A stretch of 64,000 bases of DNA from Halobacillus karajensis (GTDB lineage: Bacteria > Bacillota > Bacilli > Bacillales > Halobacillaceae): the NCBI RefSeq assembly GCF_900108515.1, contig NZ_FNWW01000001.1, positions 434,001 to 498,000 on the forward strand, in the 5' to 3' direction. This document shows positions 8,217-16,578 of the stretch, in pieces. The position numbers and the translations under genes were made by a program. The notes beneath the pieces are model-generated. The model did not search any database. It was given only the letters and a program-made list of their open reading frames with translations, and was not told the origin of the DNA. Each line of letters starts with the position of its first letter. Within the stretch, counting starts at the first letter, position 1.

Positions 8217-10601
8217 ATGATTGAATCTATGAAAAAGATTTTACCCCTGAAAAAGGAACACCAATGGGAAAAATATGAGCCATCTGTCCGTGTGATTAAT
8301 GACTTAGAAAATCAAATGAAAATCCTCACAGATGATCAACTTAAAGCGAAAACAACGCAATTTCAAAAGCAATTACATAATGGATCAACGATTTATGATA
8401 TACGAGAAGAAGCTTTTGCGGTCGTGAGAGAAGCGGCCAGCCGAGTCCTTGGCATGCGTCATTTTGATGTCCAGTTAGTCGGTGGGCTTGTACTGACCGA
8501 TGGGAACATTTCAGAAATGGCTACAGGAGAAGGAAAAACCTTGGTCGCCACGCTCCCGAGTTACCTTAAGGCTTTAGAAGGCAAAGGGGTTCATGTCATT
8601 ACAGTCAACGAGTATTTAGCCAGACGTGATTATGAGACCATGGGACCACTCCATGAATTTCTTGGTTTATCCGTCGGACTAAATGTCCCGCAGATCTCTC
8701 AAACAGAAAAAAGAGCCGCCTACAAGGCGGACATCACCTATGGAATCGGAACAGAATTCGGCTTTGATTTTTTAAGGGATCATATGGTCAAAGACCTAAA
8801 TCAAAAGGTCCAGCGTCCCTATCATTTTGCGATCGTGGATGAGATTGACAGTGTCCTCGTGGATGAAGCGAAAACACCTTTAATAATTGCCGGTAAAATG
8901 AAATCCAGTGCCAACCTCCATAAAGTCGGTGCAAAACTTGCTCGTTCCTTCAAAAAAGACCACGATTACGAATATGACGTCGAAACGAAAAGCGTGACTT
9001 TAACCGAAAACGGCATGACAAAAATTGAGCGCGCCTTTGCCATTGATAACTTATTCGACATCGAACATCAAACGTTGTATCACTATATGATTCAGGCCAT
9101 TCGGGCACGGGCCATGTTTGAAAGAGACGTCGATTATATCGTCGAGGACAATGAGCTGAAGCTTGTCGATCTGTTTACAGGACGTTTGATGCAAGGGCGG
9201 ACCATGTCGGACGGTCTCCACCAGGCGCTGGAGGCAAAAGAAGGATTAGCAATCAGCGAGGAAAACAAACCCCAAGCTTCCCTTACCGTACAAAACTATT
9301 TCCGAATGTACCCGACCTTGTCCGGGATGACTGGGACGGCGAAAACAGAAGAAAAGGAATTTCAAACGGTTTATGGCATGGACGTCGTTGAAATCCCGAC
9401 AAATAAACCGGTTTTGCGTGACGATCGGCCAGATAAAGTATTTGTGACAAAGGAACAGAAATACGAAGAGCTCGTCCGGGAAGTAGAAAACGTGCATCAA
9501 ACCGGTCAGCCGATTCTGATCGGAACATCATCCATTCTTCAATCGGATCAGGTCGCCGAATACTTAGACAGGGCCGGATTTTCTTATGAATTATTGAATG
9601 CCAAAAGTATGGAACAGGAAGTACAGCTTATTTCACTAGCTGGACAAAAAGGGAACATCACGATTGCTACAAACATGGCGGGACGCGGAACAGACATTAA
9701 ACTCGGTGAAAAAGCAGCTGACCTTGGAGGACTGCATGTCATAGGAACAGAACGTCATGAATCAAGAAGAATTGATCATCAATTAAAAGGAAGATCCGGA
9801 AGACAAGGAGATCCAGGCTCTTCGCAGTTTATCATCTCATTAGAAGATGATATGATTGAGCGATTTGCTCAGGTGGAACGAGACCGTAAATTAAAATCCA
9901 TCAAAACAGGAGAATATGGCCAGGTACTTAACAAAGACATTCATAAATTTATAGATACCGTGCAAAAAATCAGTGAAGGCAGCCATTACAATATAAGAGA
10001 ATTAACATTAAAATTGGATGACGTGATCAATGACCAAAGAAAAGTCATTTATGAACTTCGCGATAAGGTGCTACAAGAACCAAAGGTTCTCTCTCTCCTT
10101 TCCCCAATGGTCAATGATTTTGTCACCTATGAAGTCGATCGCCATTGTCCAGAGACCATCGTTCCTGAAAACTGGCCATTGGAGCACCTGGAAGCTGAAC
10201 TCCAGAGAGGGATTCCTCTCATGAAAAAAATGACTCTTTCAGAATATTCATATGAGACGACGGACGATGTAAAACAAACGGTTCGCCCTACTCTAGACGC
10301 TTACCTCCTTCAATTAGAGGAAGCAGTTACTCCCGCCATCGAAAGCAGTTGGAAGCAAGGAGCCGTCATGAAACTGGATCAATTATGGATCCGCCATCTT
10401 GAAATGATGAACCGCCTTAAAGAAGGAATCGGTATTCGCCAATATCAACAGGAAGATCCTATTCGACTCTATCAAAAAGATGGACTGGATATTTTCGACC
10501 ACCACTTTTATCAAATCAAGAGAGAGTTTGTGATTTTAATGGCCGCCTTGTGCAGACCAGCCAAAAAAGGGGAGAACAAGGGAGGGAAAGAGGATGTTTA
10601 A
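8217..10601 (+). CDS. secA2: Accessory Sec translocase ATPase SecA2
   Basis: A 794-residue SecA-family ATPase. It has the Walker A motif in MATGEGKTLVAT (about 101-112), the DEAD-like VDEIDSVLVDEA motif, and the helicase motif NMAGRGTDIKLG. It is shorter than housekeeping SecA (about 840 residues in Bacillus) and lacks the C-terminal Cys-rich zinc tail, ending PAKKGENKGGKEDV; both fit SecA2. In Bacillus anthracis SecA2 with SlaP is needed for efficient secretion of S-layer proteins. Here the next gene is slaP and overlaps by 8 bases, and SLH genes lie on both sides, so the SLH proteins are the likely cargo. Start: ATG with AAGGAG about 13 bases upstream; a second ATG (residue 5) is possible. 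Confidence 0.92.
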   Translation: MIESMKKILPLKKEHQWEKYEPSVRVINDLENQMKILTDDQLKAKTTQFQKQLHNGSTIYDIREEAFAVVREAASRVLGMRHFDVQLVGGLVLTDGNISEMATGEGKTLVATLPSYLKALEGKGVHVITVNEYLARRDYETMGPLHEFLGLSVGLNVPQISQTEKRAAYKADITYGIGTEFGFDFLRDHMVKDLNQKVQRPYHFAIVDEIDSVLVDEAKTPLIIAGKMKSSANLHKVGAKLARSFKKDHDYEYDVETKSVTLTENGMTKIERAFAIDNLFDIEHQTLYHYMIQAIRARAMFERDVDYIVEDNELKLVDLFTGRLMQGRTMSDGLHQALEAKEGLAISEENKPQASLTVQNYFRMYPTLSGMTGTAKTEEKEFQTVYGMDVVEIPTNKPVLRDDRPDKVFVTKEQKYEELVREVENVHQTGQPILIGTSSILQSDQVAEYLDRAGFSYELLNAKSMEQEVQLISLAGQKGNITIATNMAGRGTDIKLGEKAADLGGLHVIGTERHESRRIDHQLKGRSGRQGDPGSSQFIISLEDDMIERFAQVERDRKLKSIKTGEYGQVLNKDIHKFIDTVQKISEGSHYNIRELTLKLDDVINDQRKVIYELRDKVLQEPKVLSLLSPMVNDFVTYEVDRHCPETIVPENWPLEHLEAELQRGIPLMKKMTLSEYSYETTDDVKQTVRPTLDAYLLQLEEAVTPAIESSWKQGAVMKLDQLWIRHLEMMNRLKEGIGIRQYQQEDPIRLYQKDGLDIFDHHFYQIKREFVILMAALCRPAKKGENKGGKEDV

Positions 10602-11493
10602 CTTCAAAAAAAAGAAAGAGTCTCCACAAGAGCAAGGTTTCGATGCGAGCGGTGTAAATGCTGAGGGGTTCGCAGGTGACAGACATTTGTCAGAGGAAGA
10701 TACGGAAATTTACACAGACCTTTCCATCCATCCGGATTGGCACCTTCCTGAGGAAGAAGTGTACGTCTATCGATTTTTAAACCAGGAACTCCCTCCGCTC
10801 CGTCCCAATCAAGTAAGTGTTTACGGAGTGGAAGTGAAAGAAAAGGACGGCGGCCTCATCGTAGATGCTTTTGTAAGAAATTCTTTAAGAAAAGGCATCA
10901 AGATGAAGACGGCCTCTATCTTGATTTTGGACAAACAAGGAGAGACTATAGCCCGGAAAACTTTCGACTTAACAAAGGTGGGGACGATTCCAGGAGGGGC
11001 CAGCCGTCCATGGACCTTTTTGTTTCCCCCCTCCAGTGTCTTCCATGATGCCGGAAATCTCCCTGTCCATGGATGGCGTTTGGCGCTGGAGTTAAAACAG
11101 ACGACGGAGCATACATTGGATCTGGATGAACGTTGGAAAGAGGCGCTCACCATAGAAGACTTCACGAAATTAAAAAAACTAGTCAGCCCATTATCCCCTC
11201 CGAAAAACGGCGAAGTTAATTTCTTCAGTTTATATGCGAGTCAATCAGATCAAGGAGACTTACATGTGAATCTTCTTATCCGAAATGGAAGTAACAAGGA
11301 TTTGACCCTGAGAAACCTTCCCCTCAGAGTAGAAGATGCAACGGAAGAAGTCATCGCTGAAGGCGGGTTCCAACTGAATTCCCTATTAGTCAAGGCCCAT
11401 ACAAGTAAACCTTGGGCTTTCGTATTCCCTGCGGATACACTGGCTAAAACAGAAATTGATTTATCCAAATGGAAAGCTTACCCGGTAAAATAA
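10594..11493 (+). CDS. slaP: Accessory Sec S-layer assembly protein SlaP
   Basis: A 299-residue protein without signal peptide or membrane segment. Two related beta-rich halves are visible: about 45-175 (containing SVYGVEVKEKDGGLIVDAFVRN and SRPWTFLFPPSSV) and about 200-297 (containing NFFSLYASQSDQGDLHVNLLIRN and SKPWAFVFPADTL). This internal duplication is the mark of the SLAP_DUP family of accessory Sec S-layer assembly proteins. In B. anthracis SlaP works with SecA2 in S-layer secretion. The start codon lies inside the end of secA2, behind GGAGGG, so translation is probably coupled. The N-terminus is Lys- and acid-rich. Confidence in family is high; the molecular role is not well known. 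Confidence 0.88.
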   Translation: MFNFKKKKESPQEQGFDASGVNAEGFAGDRHLSEEDTEIYTDLSIHPDWHLPEEEVYVYRFLNQELPPLRPNQVSVYGVEVKEKDGGLIVDAFVRNSLRKGIKMKTASILILDKQGETIARKTFDLTKVGTIPGGASRPWTFLFPPSSVFHDAGNLPVHGWRLALELKQTTEHTLDLDERWKEALTIEDFTKLKKLVSPLSPPKNGEVNFFSLYASQSDQGDLHVNLLIRNGSNKDLTLRNLPLRVEDATEEVIAEGGFQLNSLLVKAHTSKPWAFVFPADTLAKTEIDLSKWKAYPVK

Positions 11494-11565
11494 ATAGAAG
11501 CTCCGTGCACCTTGAGCATTCAAGGATGGTTTAAGGCACGGAATTAGAACACCTCGAAGATCAGA

Positions 11566-11604
11566 AAAAGCCGCGGCCTTTTTTAATGAAAGGCTGCGGC
11601 TTTT
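11566..11604 (+). terminator. Hairpin terminator after secA2-slaP
   Basis: AAAAGCCGCGGCCTTT (11566-11581) pairs with AAAGGCTGCGGCTTTT (11589-11604) with one mismatch. The T run after the stem is short. Confidence 0.78.
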
Positions 11605-11737
11605 GGAGTGATTCATATCTATTATTATACTTACCTTCCAAATATTCGCTAGTATTCTAGTATTTCGTTCAGCTATTATCCATATTATGGTATTCTATGA
11701 GTATTGAATGATTATTTATAAGGGGGAAAAATTACAT

Positions 11738-13195
11738 ATGAAAAAGATATTCTTATATTTGATTGCAGTTTTCAGTGCCCTGGCGTTCACAGGCATTCAG
11801 GCACATGCCGAGAGTACAGTCTCTGAAAAATGCAATCTCAATAACTTACCCGAAGACAACCCAGACTATCAGACTATCAATTGTCTTCTTACTGAAACGG
11901 CACTAAAATATGACATCCCGCCCGAAATCGTAAAAGCTGTGGCTGAAGAAGAAAATGGCGGCTGGAAACACTTTGATGAGGACGGAGAACCGGTTATCTC
12001 TCCAGACGGTGGGATTGGTCTTATGCAAATAACCAACAAACCTTTGTTAGATGAAAAACGGTTAAAATATGACCTTCCCTACAACATAGAAGCAGGTGTT
12101 CAAGTCCTTGACGACATGTTCTCCCGTAACGACTTACCAACAATTAATGGTGAAGAGCGTGATATTATCGAACATTGGTACTTCGCGGTCATGGCCTACA
12201 ACGGCATTAAACCGGTGAACAGTCCAGTCACCCGTGATGGGGAAGAAAACGATGAGGCCTATCAGGAGCGCGTGTTTCATAAAATAAGCCAGCTTAATGA
12301 TCTGGACCTTGTTCCTCTTCCATTCGAGAGAGATCATTTTGATTATGATCGTGACAGCAGTGCAAATATTACTTTTAATAAGATGAAATACACGGTCGAT
12401 GCCCCTTTAACTAAGACCAGACACCTATTAGAAAAAGGGTACCAAGCCGAAGTCACAACAGACACACGCCTTCGGAAATCACCCACTACAAACAGTGAGC
12501 TACTCACGAAGATGAAAAAAGGGGAAAAAGTAGAAGTTACAGGGCCCTTTGTTTATGAAAAGGCAAAAGATAAAGCCAACCACTTTGTGTGGTACCCTGT
12601 ACGCACAGAAGATGGAAAAACAGGATTTATCACCTCCATGTACCTGACTTTCTCCTTTAGTGATTTTTCTGATGATTATTACGCCAGTGAAGAAATTGAC
12701 TACTTGTATGACCGCAAAATCATTAATGGAATTCCAGGTGGTACATTCGGTGTTGGCGATCCTTTGACACGCTGGCAGGCGGTACTTTTAATTACAAGAG
12801 CCAATCATACCGAGATTGGAGACCGCCCGGATCCAGGTTTCACGGATATCTCCAAGGATTATAAATATTATGAGGAAATTGCCGCCGCTGTCGATGAAGG
12901 ATTATTTAAAGGGACAGGAGATCATGAATTCCGCCCGGATGCAACGATGACTAGAGCTGAAATGGCTGTTGTCCTGCAGCGTCTGTATGACTTTCCGGCT
13001 GCCAACAAACCTACACCTTTCACTGATGTCCCAAGCAATACCTGGTACACCGATCATGTCAATCGTTTGTACCATGCTGGAATTACAAATGGATATGCGA
13101 CACCGGAAACATTCGCACCGAAGACTACTGTCTCCCGTGACCAATTTGCTGTATTTATGACTCGTTCGATTGACGAAGAATATCGATTACAATGA
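11738..13195 (+). CDS. Lytic transglycosylase-like wall hydrolase with SH3b and three SLH domains
   Basis: A 485-residue secreted protein. The ATG at 11738 is chosen because AAGGGGGA lies upstream and a clean signal peptide follows (residues 1-24, QAHA/EST); an ATT-rich upstream extension is unlikely. Residues about 35-170 resemble an SLT-type transglycosylase: IPPEIVKAVAEEENGG with a candidate catalytic Glu, GIGLMQIT, and FAVMAYNG. An SH3b domain follows (about 235-305), then three SLH domains (about 315-485). It would cut glycan strands. The gene is monocistronic with its own terminator. The SLT assignment rests on short motifs, so the fold is likely but not certain. Confidence 0.8.
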   Translation: MKKIFLYLIAVFSALAFTGIQAHAESTVSEKCNLNNLPEDNPDYQTINCLLTETALKYDIPPEIVKAVAEEENGGWKHFDEDGEPVISPDGGIGLMQITNKPLLDEKRLKYDLPYNIEAGVQVLDDMFSRNDLPTINGEERDIIEHWYFAVMAYNGIKPVNSPVTRDGEENDEAYQERVFHKISQLNDLDLVPLPFERDHFDYDRDSSANITFNKMKYTVDAPLTKTRHLLEKGYQAEVTTDTRLRKSPTTNSELLTKMKKGEKVEVTGPFVYEKAKDKANHFVWYPVRTEDGKTGFITSMYLTFSFSDFSDDYYASEEIDYLYDRKIINGIPGGTFGVGDPLTRWQAVLLITRANHTEIGDRPDPGFTDISKDYKYYEEIAAAVDEGLFKGTGDHEFRPDATMTRAEMAVVLQRLYDFPAANKPTPFTDVPSNTWYTDHVNRLYHAGITNGYATPETFAPKTTVSRDQFAVFMTRSIDEEYRLQ

Positions 13196-13213
13196 AAAAC
13201 AACGACACCAAGC

Positions 13214-13255
13214 AAAAGGCGCCCCTCTCCACAAAGGAGGTGCGCCTTTTCCTGT
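13214..13255 (+). terminator. Terminator after the transglycosylase-SLH gene
   Basis: AAAAGGCGC (13214-13222) pairs with GCGCCTTTT (13242-13250), with further imperfect pairing inside. It may also serve the converging 5'-nucleotidase gene. Confidence 0.8.
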
Positions 13256-13258
13256 TAC

Positions 13259-15469
13259 TTATTCACCTGCTACATCTTGAATTCGATCTTCGATTACAGG
13301 TTCAACTGTTCCTTTTTCCGCTACGTAATCACGGAAAACCTCCCAATCGGAAAGTCCAAGATCTGTGACTCTACCCTCCTCATACGCCTGAGCAAAGACC
13401 TCATACCCGTCTCCACCTTTAGCCGTAAAGGCATTCGTAGCAATGGTGTAAGTCTCATCTTCCGCTAACGTCACCCATTCACCGTCTTGTTGGATGGTGA
13501 CACCCTTAACACGCTCTCCTACAGCTTCTGAGCTGTCATACGTATAATTCAGACCAGCCACTTGCAAGAAGCCTCCACTTTCATCGGGAGCATTACTTAC
13601 GCTATGCTCAAGGGCCTGTTTTACTTCAGCGCCAGACAATTCGATCGTGGCTAACGTATTACCGAAAGGCATAACCTGAAGGATTTCTCCAATGGTAATG
13701 GGTCCTTCATCAATCGATGTCCGAATACCCCCAGCGTTTTGGAAAGCAGCTACCGTTTCGCTGTTGAATTCTTGAGCTTTCGCCAGCATTCCATCTGTAA
13801 TCAAATTCCCAAGAGCTGTTTCACTGTTTCTTACACTTGACGGGTCTTCCTCCGAACCCCGTGGGTTAGGGAAAGCTTCGGCGGCCACTCCACCACTTTC
13901 TTCTTCTCTCACTTCCTCTACTTGCTTGGCGTAACCTTCCAGGATTTCAGCTGTTTCTGGGTCTTCTTCTTTTTCAGAGACATCAATTAATTCTCCCGCA
14001 TACCCAACTACAACGCCATCCTCATCAAATTCAACATCCAGGGTGCCTAAGTAATTTCCATATTGATCCGCTTGGACTACGATGGTTGGATCTTTAGGGT
14101 CACCGTTTTCATCTGTTGTAATTTCCACAGGTTCATCCAGTGCGGTATGACTATGTCCGCCTACAATAATATCAATGCCATCCACTTCAGCAAGCATCTG
14201 GTCATTATCATAGGCAGGGTTATCGTCATAACCGATGTGAGTAAGGGCGACAATTTTGTCTACCCCCAGTTCTTCAAGCGCCGCTACGCGGTCCTCTGCT
14301 GTTTCAATATAATTTTCAAACGTTATATCTTCAGGGCTGGAAATATCCGCCGTTTCTTCTGTCGTCAAACCAAAGAAGCCGACTTCTTCTCCATCCACTT
14401 TCTTAATGATGCTGTTGTAGGCCATACCGTCTGATGGCAGTTTACTTACATACTTTTTATACAGGCCAGCCATGTTTTCATCTTGGCTGAAGTCCACATT
14501 GGAACTGACAAACGGGAATTCCGCATGGTTGACAAAATCAGCTAAAGCCTTGTGACCTTCCGGGCTGGAGCCAAGGTCAAATTCGTGGTTTCCGAAGGTC
14601 ATCAAGTCATATTCCATCCTATTCATGAATTCGAGATCTGCCTGTCCTTTAAATTCATTGAAATATAGAGTTCCTGAGAATACATCCCCGGCATCAAGCA
14701 ATAACGCTTCCGGATTCTCCTCTCTCACTTCTTCCACCGCCGTCACTCTACGGGCAATGTCATCTAAATGACCATGTGTGTCATTCGTGTGCATCAGAGA
14801 AAGTTCAAAGTGGTCTTCGTCCGGTTTAGGCAGCTTGTTTCCAAACTTATAATCCGTCGTTGCCAACAACCAGGCAAAATCTCCACGTTTGATTTTATGC
14901 TTGGAGCCGAACTCCGTTTCTGAAAGTCCAGAAATCAAACCATGCCCATACAATGTTTCCACCGCAGATTCATACCAAGAACCTTCTTCCACATCTTCAA
15001 ACGGGTGGTCCACTTCTTTTCTCTCTATCTCATAAGCATCAACAATCAATTCGGCAAACTCAGCACGAGTGATTTCTTTATCCGGGGCGAATTTCCCATT
15101 CCCTACACCATCAATATATCCAGCCTCATGCAAGGCATAGACAGATCCTGCATACCATGCTTCTTCAGGTACGTCAGAAAAATAAGAACCGGAGGGAGCA
15201 GTGTCCAAATCAAGTATCTTTGCCATCATTTTCGCTGCCTGAGCCCTTGTTACAGGATCCGCTGGACTAAAGGTGCCATCGTCGTAACCGTTTACAACCC
15301 CCGCCTCGTATAAATCATGAATGGTTTCATGATACATATGGTCTTCCGGTATATCCGGGAAAGTATGATCTGCCGACACAGTGGCCGCAGGTGTCAGGGA
15401 AGCTGCCAGCATAGCTGCCCCCGCTGCCGTTAGGGATATTTTCCCCTTATGTTTTTTCAAGTTCTTCAT
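13259..15469 (-). CDS. SLH-anchored 5'-nucleotidase / metallophosphoesterase (UshA-like)
   Basis: A 736-residue secreted enzyme. The ATG at 15469 is preferred because GGGAGG precedes it and a signal peptide follows (to about residue 33, ATVSA/DHTF). Three SLH domains stand at the N-terminus (about 34-205). The calcineurin-like metal-binding motifs follow: NDTHGHLDD, LDAGDVFSG, FGNHEFDLG, THIGYD and GGHSHT. A 5'-nucleotidase C-terminal substrate domain (about 480-700) contains FQNAGGIRTS and ATNAFTAKGGDGY. The enzyme likely releases phosphate from external nucleotides at the cell surface, giving nucleoside and phosphate for uptake. The protein is strongly acidic, as expected for a halophile. 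It is transcribed alone. Confidence 0.92.
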   Translation of the reverse strand: MKNLKKHKGKISLTAAGAAMLAASLTPAATVSADHTFPDIPEDHMYHETIHDLYEAGVVNGYDDGTFSPADPVTRAQAAKMMAKILDLDTAPSGSYFSDVPEEAWYAGSVYALHEAGYIDGVGNGKFAPDKEITRAEFAELIVDAYEIERKEVDHPFEDVEEGSWYESAVETLYGHGLISGLSETEFGSKHKIKRGDFAWLLATTDYKFGNKLPKPDEDHFELSLMHTNDTHGHLDDIARRVTAVEEVREENPEALLLDAGDVFSGTLYFNEFKGQADLEFMNRMEYDLMTFGNHEFDLGSSPEGHKALADFVNHAEFPFVSSNVDFSQDENMAGLYKKYVSKLPSDGMAYNSIIKKVDGEEVGFFGLTTEETADISSPEDITFENYIETAEDRVAALEELGVDKIVALTHIGYDDNPAYDNDQMLAEVDGIDIIVGGHSHTALDEPVEITTDENGDPKDPTIVVQADQYGNYLGTLDVEFDEDGVVVGYAGELIDVSEKEEDPETAEILEGYAKQVEEVREEESGGVAAEAFPNPRGSEEDPSSVRNSETALGNLITDGMLAKAQEFNSETVAAFQNAGGIRTSIDEGPITIGEILQVMPFGNTLATIELSGAEVKQALEHSVSNAPDESGGFLQVAGLNYTYDSSEAVGERVKGVTIQQDGEWVTLAEDETYTIATNAFTAKGGDGYEVFAQAYEEGRVTDLGLSDWEVFRDYVAEKGTVEPVIEDRIQDVAGE

Positions 15470-15738
15470 AGTAATGATTCCTCCCTGAATAAAATAGAAA
15501 GTTGACATGAATTTCTACGAAAGAGAGCCTAAACTAACCAATACCCCCCATACCGCTCACAGACTATGTAACTACATGTCTTATATTACAAGAATTTTCA
15601 TAGAATTCCTATCTATTTTTCTGATTTCATAGAGCTTTTACAATTTTACAATCGGTCTAATCAAAGAGCGTTTTCTTCTCTCGTAAACTATTGTTATAGA
15701 GGCCTTTTCTTCCATTGATTATCTTCAATAAAACAAAA

Positions 15739-15767
15739 AAAGAAGGCTTTTCTCATGTGCCTTCTTT
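15739..15767 (-). terminator. Terminator of the uncharacterised gene downstream of the S-layer gene
   Basis: AAAGAAGGC (15739-15747) pairs with GCCTTCTTT (15759-15767) and is followed on the minus strand by a T-rich run. Confidence 0.85.
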
Positions 15768-15769
15768 AC

Positions 15770-16510
15770 TCATCCCTGCTTATAAAACTGTTCAAATGTC
15801 TCTCCTTCAAAAGTACTGTCTACTATCCCTTTTTCTTTAATATCAGCGATTATTTTGTCAATCCAATTTTTCAACTGAGAAAGTGTGATCCAATTCGTTT
15901 GATTTTCCTCAAGAAAACGTTCAGCTACTCTTGCTGCTATACCATCACTTTTGAAAGTGATCCCTAATTCGGAAAGCTGATTCACCCAGCCCTCTTTTGT
16001 TTGCTGTTGAATTAAAAGCGAAAGGTGTTCCTTTAATACCTGGATGTGGTGCTGCAATTCCGTCTCTATTTCATGGTCAGGAGTTTTATAAATTTTCTCT
16101 TCGTTCAATCGGTTGACCACCCATTTTCTCCCTAGTGCGCCTATATTATTAAATTCGGCTATTTCCTTATCTATAAGGTAGTCTTCCAGATTCTCTATCT
16201 GCTTTTCAGGTTGTTTGGGAATTTGTTGTTTCCTGTAGCGACTCTTTACCTTTCGCCATTTAAAAAGCCCTTCTTCATATTCACCTGATTCAATGCTTAA
16301 AAATTCAATAAGACGCTGAAATTCTTCCACTTCCTCTTTTGAGAGAACCTCCTTGTTTCGTAGAGTCTTGTATTGATTATTCACGGATTCCTTTACTTGT
16401 TGAGGGTGGATATAGGGGGTGGCTGTGAATTTAATGTTGGTTAATGATAAATCTATGGGTTGTGCAGGGCCCGAAACTTTGGTGGCCATCTCAGCTGTCC
16501 TGACATTCAT
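15770..16510 (-). CDS. Uncharacterised protein encoded downstream of the S-layer gene
   Basis: A 246-residue protein I do not recognise. The ATG at 16510 (MNVRTAEMATK) is chosen because GAGGAG lies 9 bases upstream; a longer frame starting at 16573 would begin inside a hairpin. No signal peptide or membrane segment is seen. It is charged, with predicted helices (KEEVEEFQRLIEFLSIE, the middle LEDYLIDKEIAEFN, and ETELQHHIQVLKEHLSLL), so probably cytoplasmic. It follows the main SLH gene on the same strand after a short hairpin (16540-16564), so read-through could give low co-expression. An accessory or regulatory role in S-layer production is only a guess from position. Confidence 0.7.
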   Translation of the reverse strand: MNVRTAEMATKVSGPAQPIDLSLTNIKFTATPYIHPQQVKESVNNQYKTLRNKEVLSKEEVEEFQRLIEFLSIESGEYEEGLFKWRKVKSRYRKQQIPKQPEKQIENLEDYLIDKEIAEFNNIGALGRKWVVNRLNEEKIYKTPDHEIETELQHHIQVLKEHLSLLIQQQTKEGWVNQLSELGITFKSDGIAARVAERFLEENQTNWITLSQLKNWIDKIIADIKEKGIVDSTFEGETFEQFYKQG

Positions 16511-16539
16511 CGTGATCCGCTCCTCTATGATGTAAGAAA

Positions 16540-16564
16540 GAAGCCAGCCAGAAGGCCGGCTTCT
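16540..16564 (-). terminator. Hairpin between the S-layer gene and the next gene (attenuator or terminator)
   Basis: GAAGCCAGCC pairs with GGCCGGCTTC with one mismatch around AGAA. Only three T follow on the minus strand, so partial read-through into the downstream gene is likely. Confidence 0.65.
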
Positions 16565-16578
16565 CATATACATGTAGA

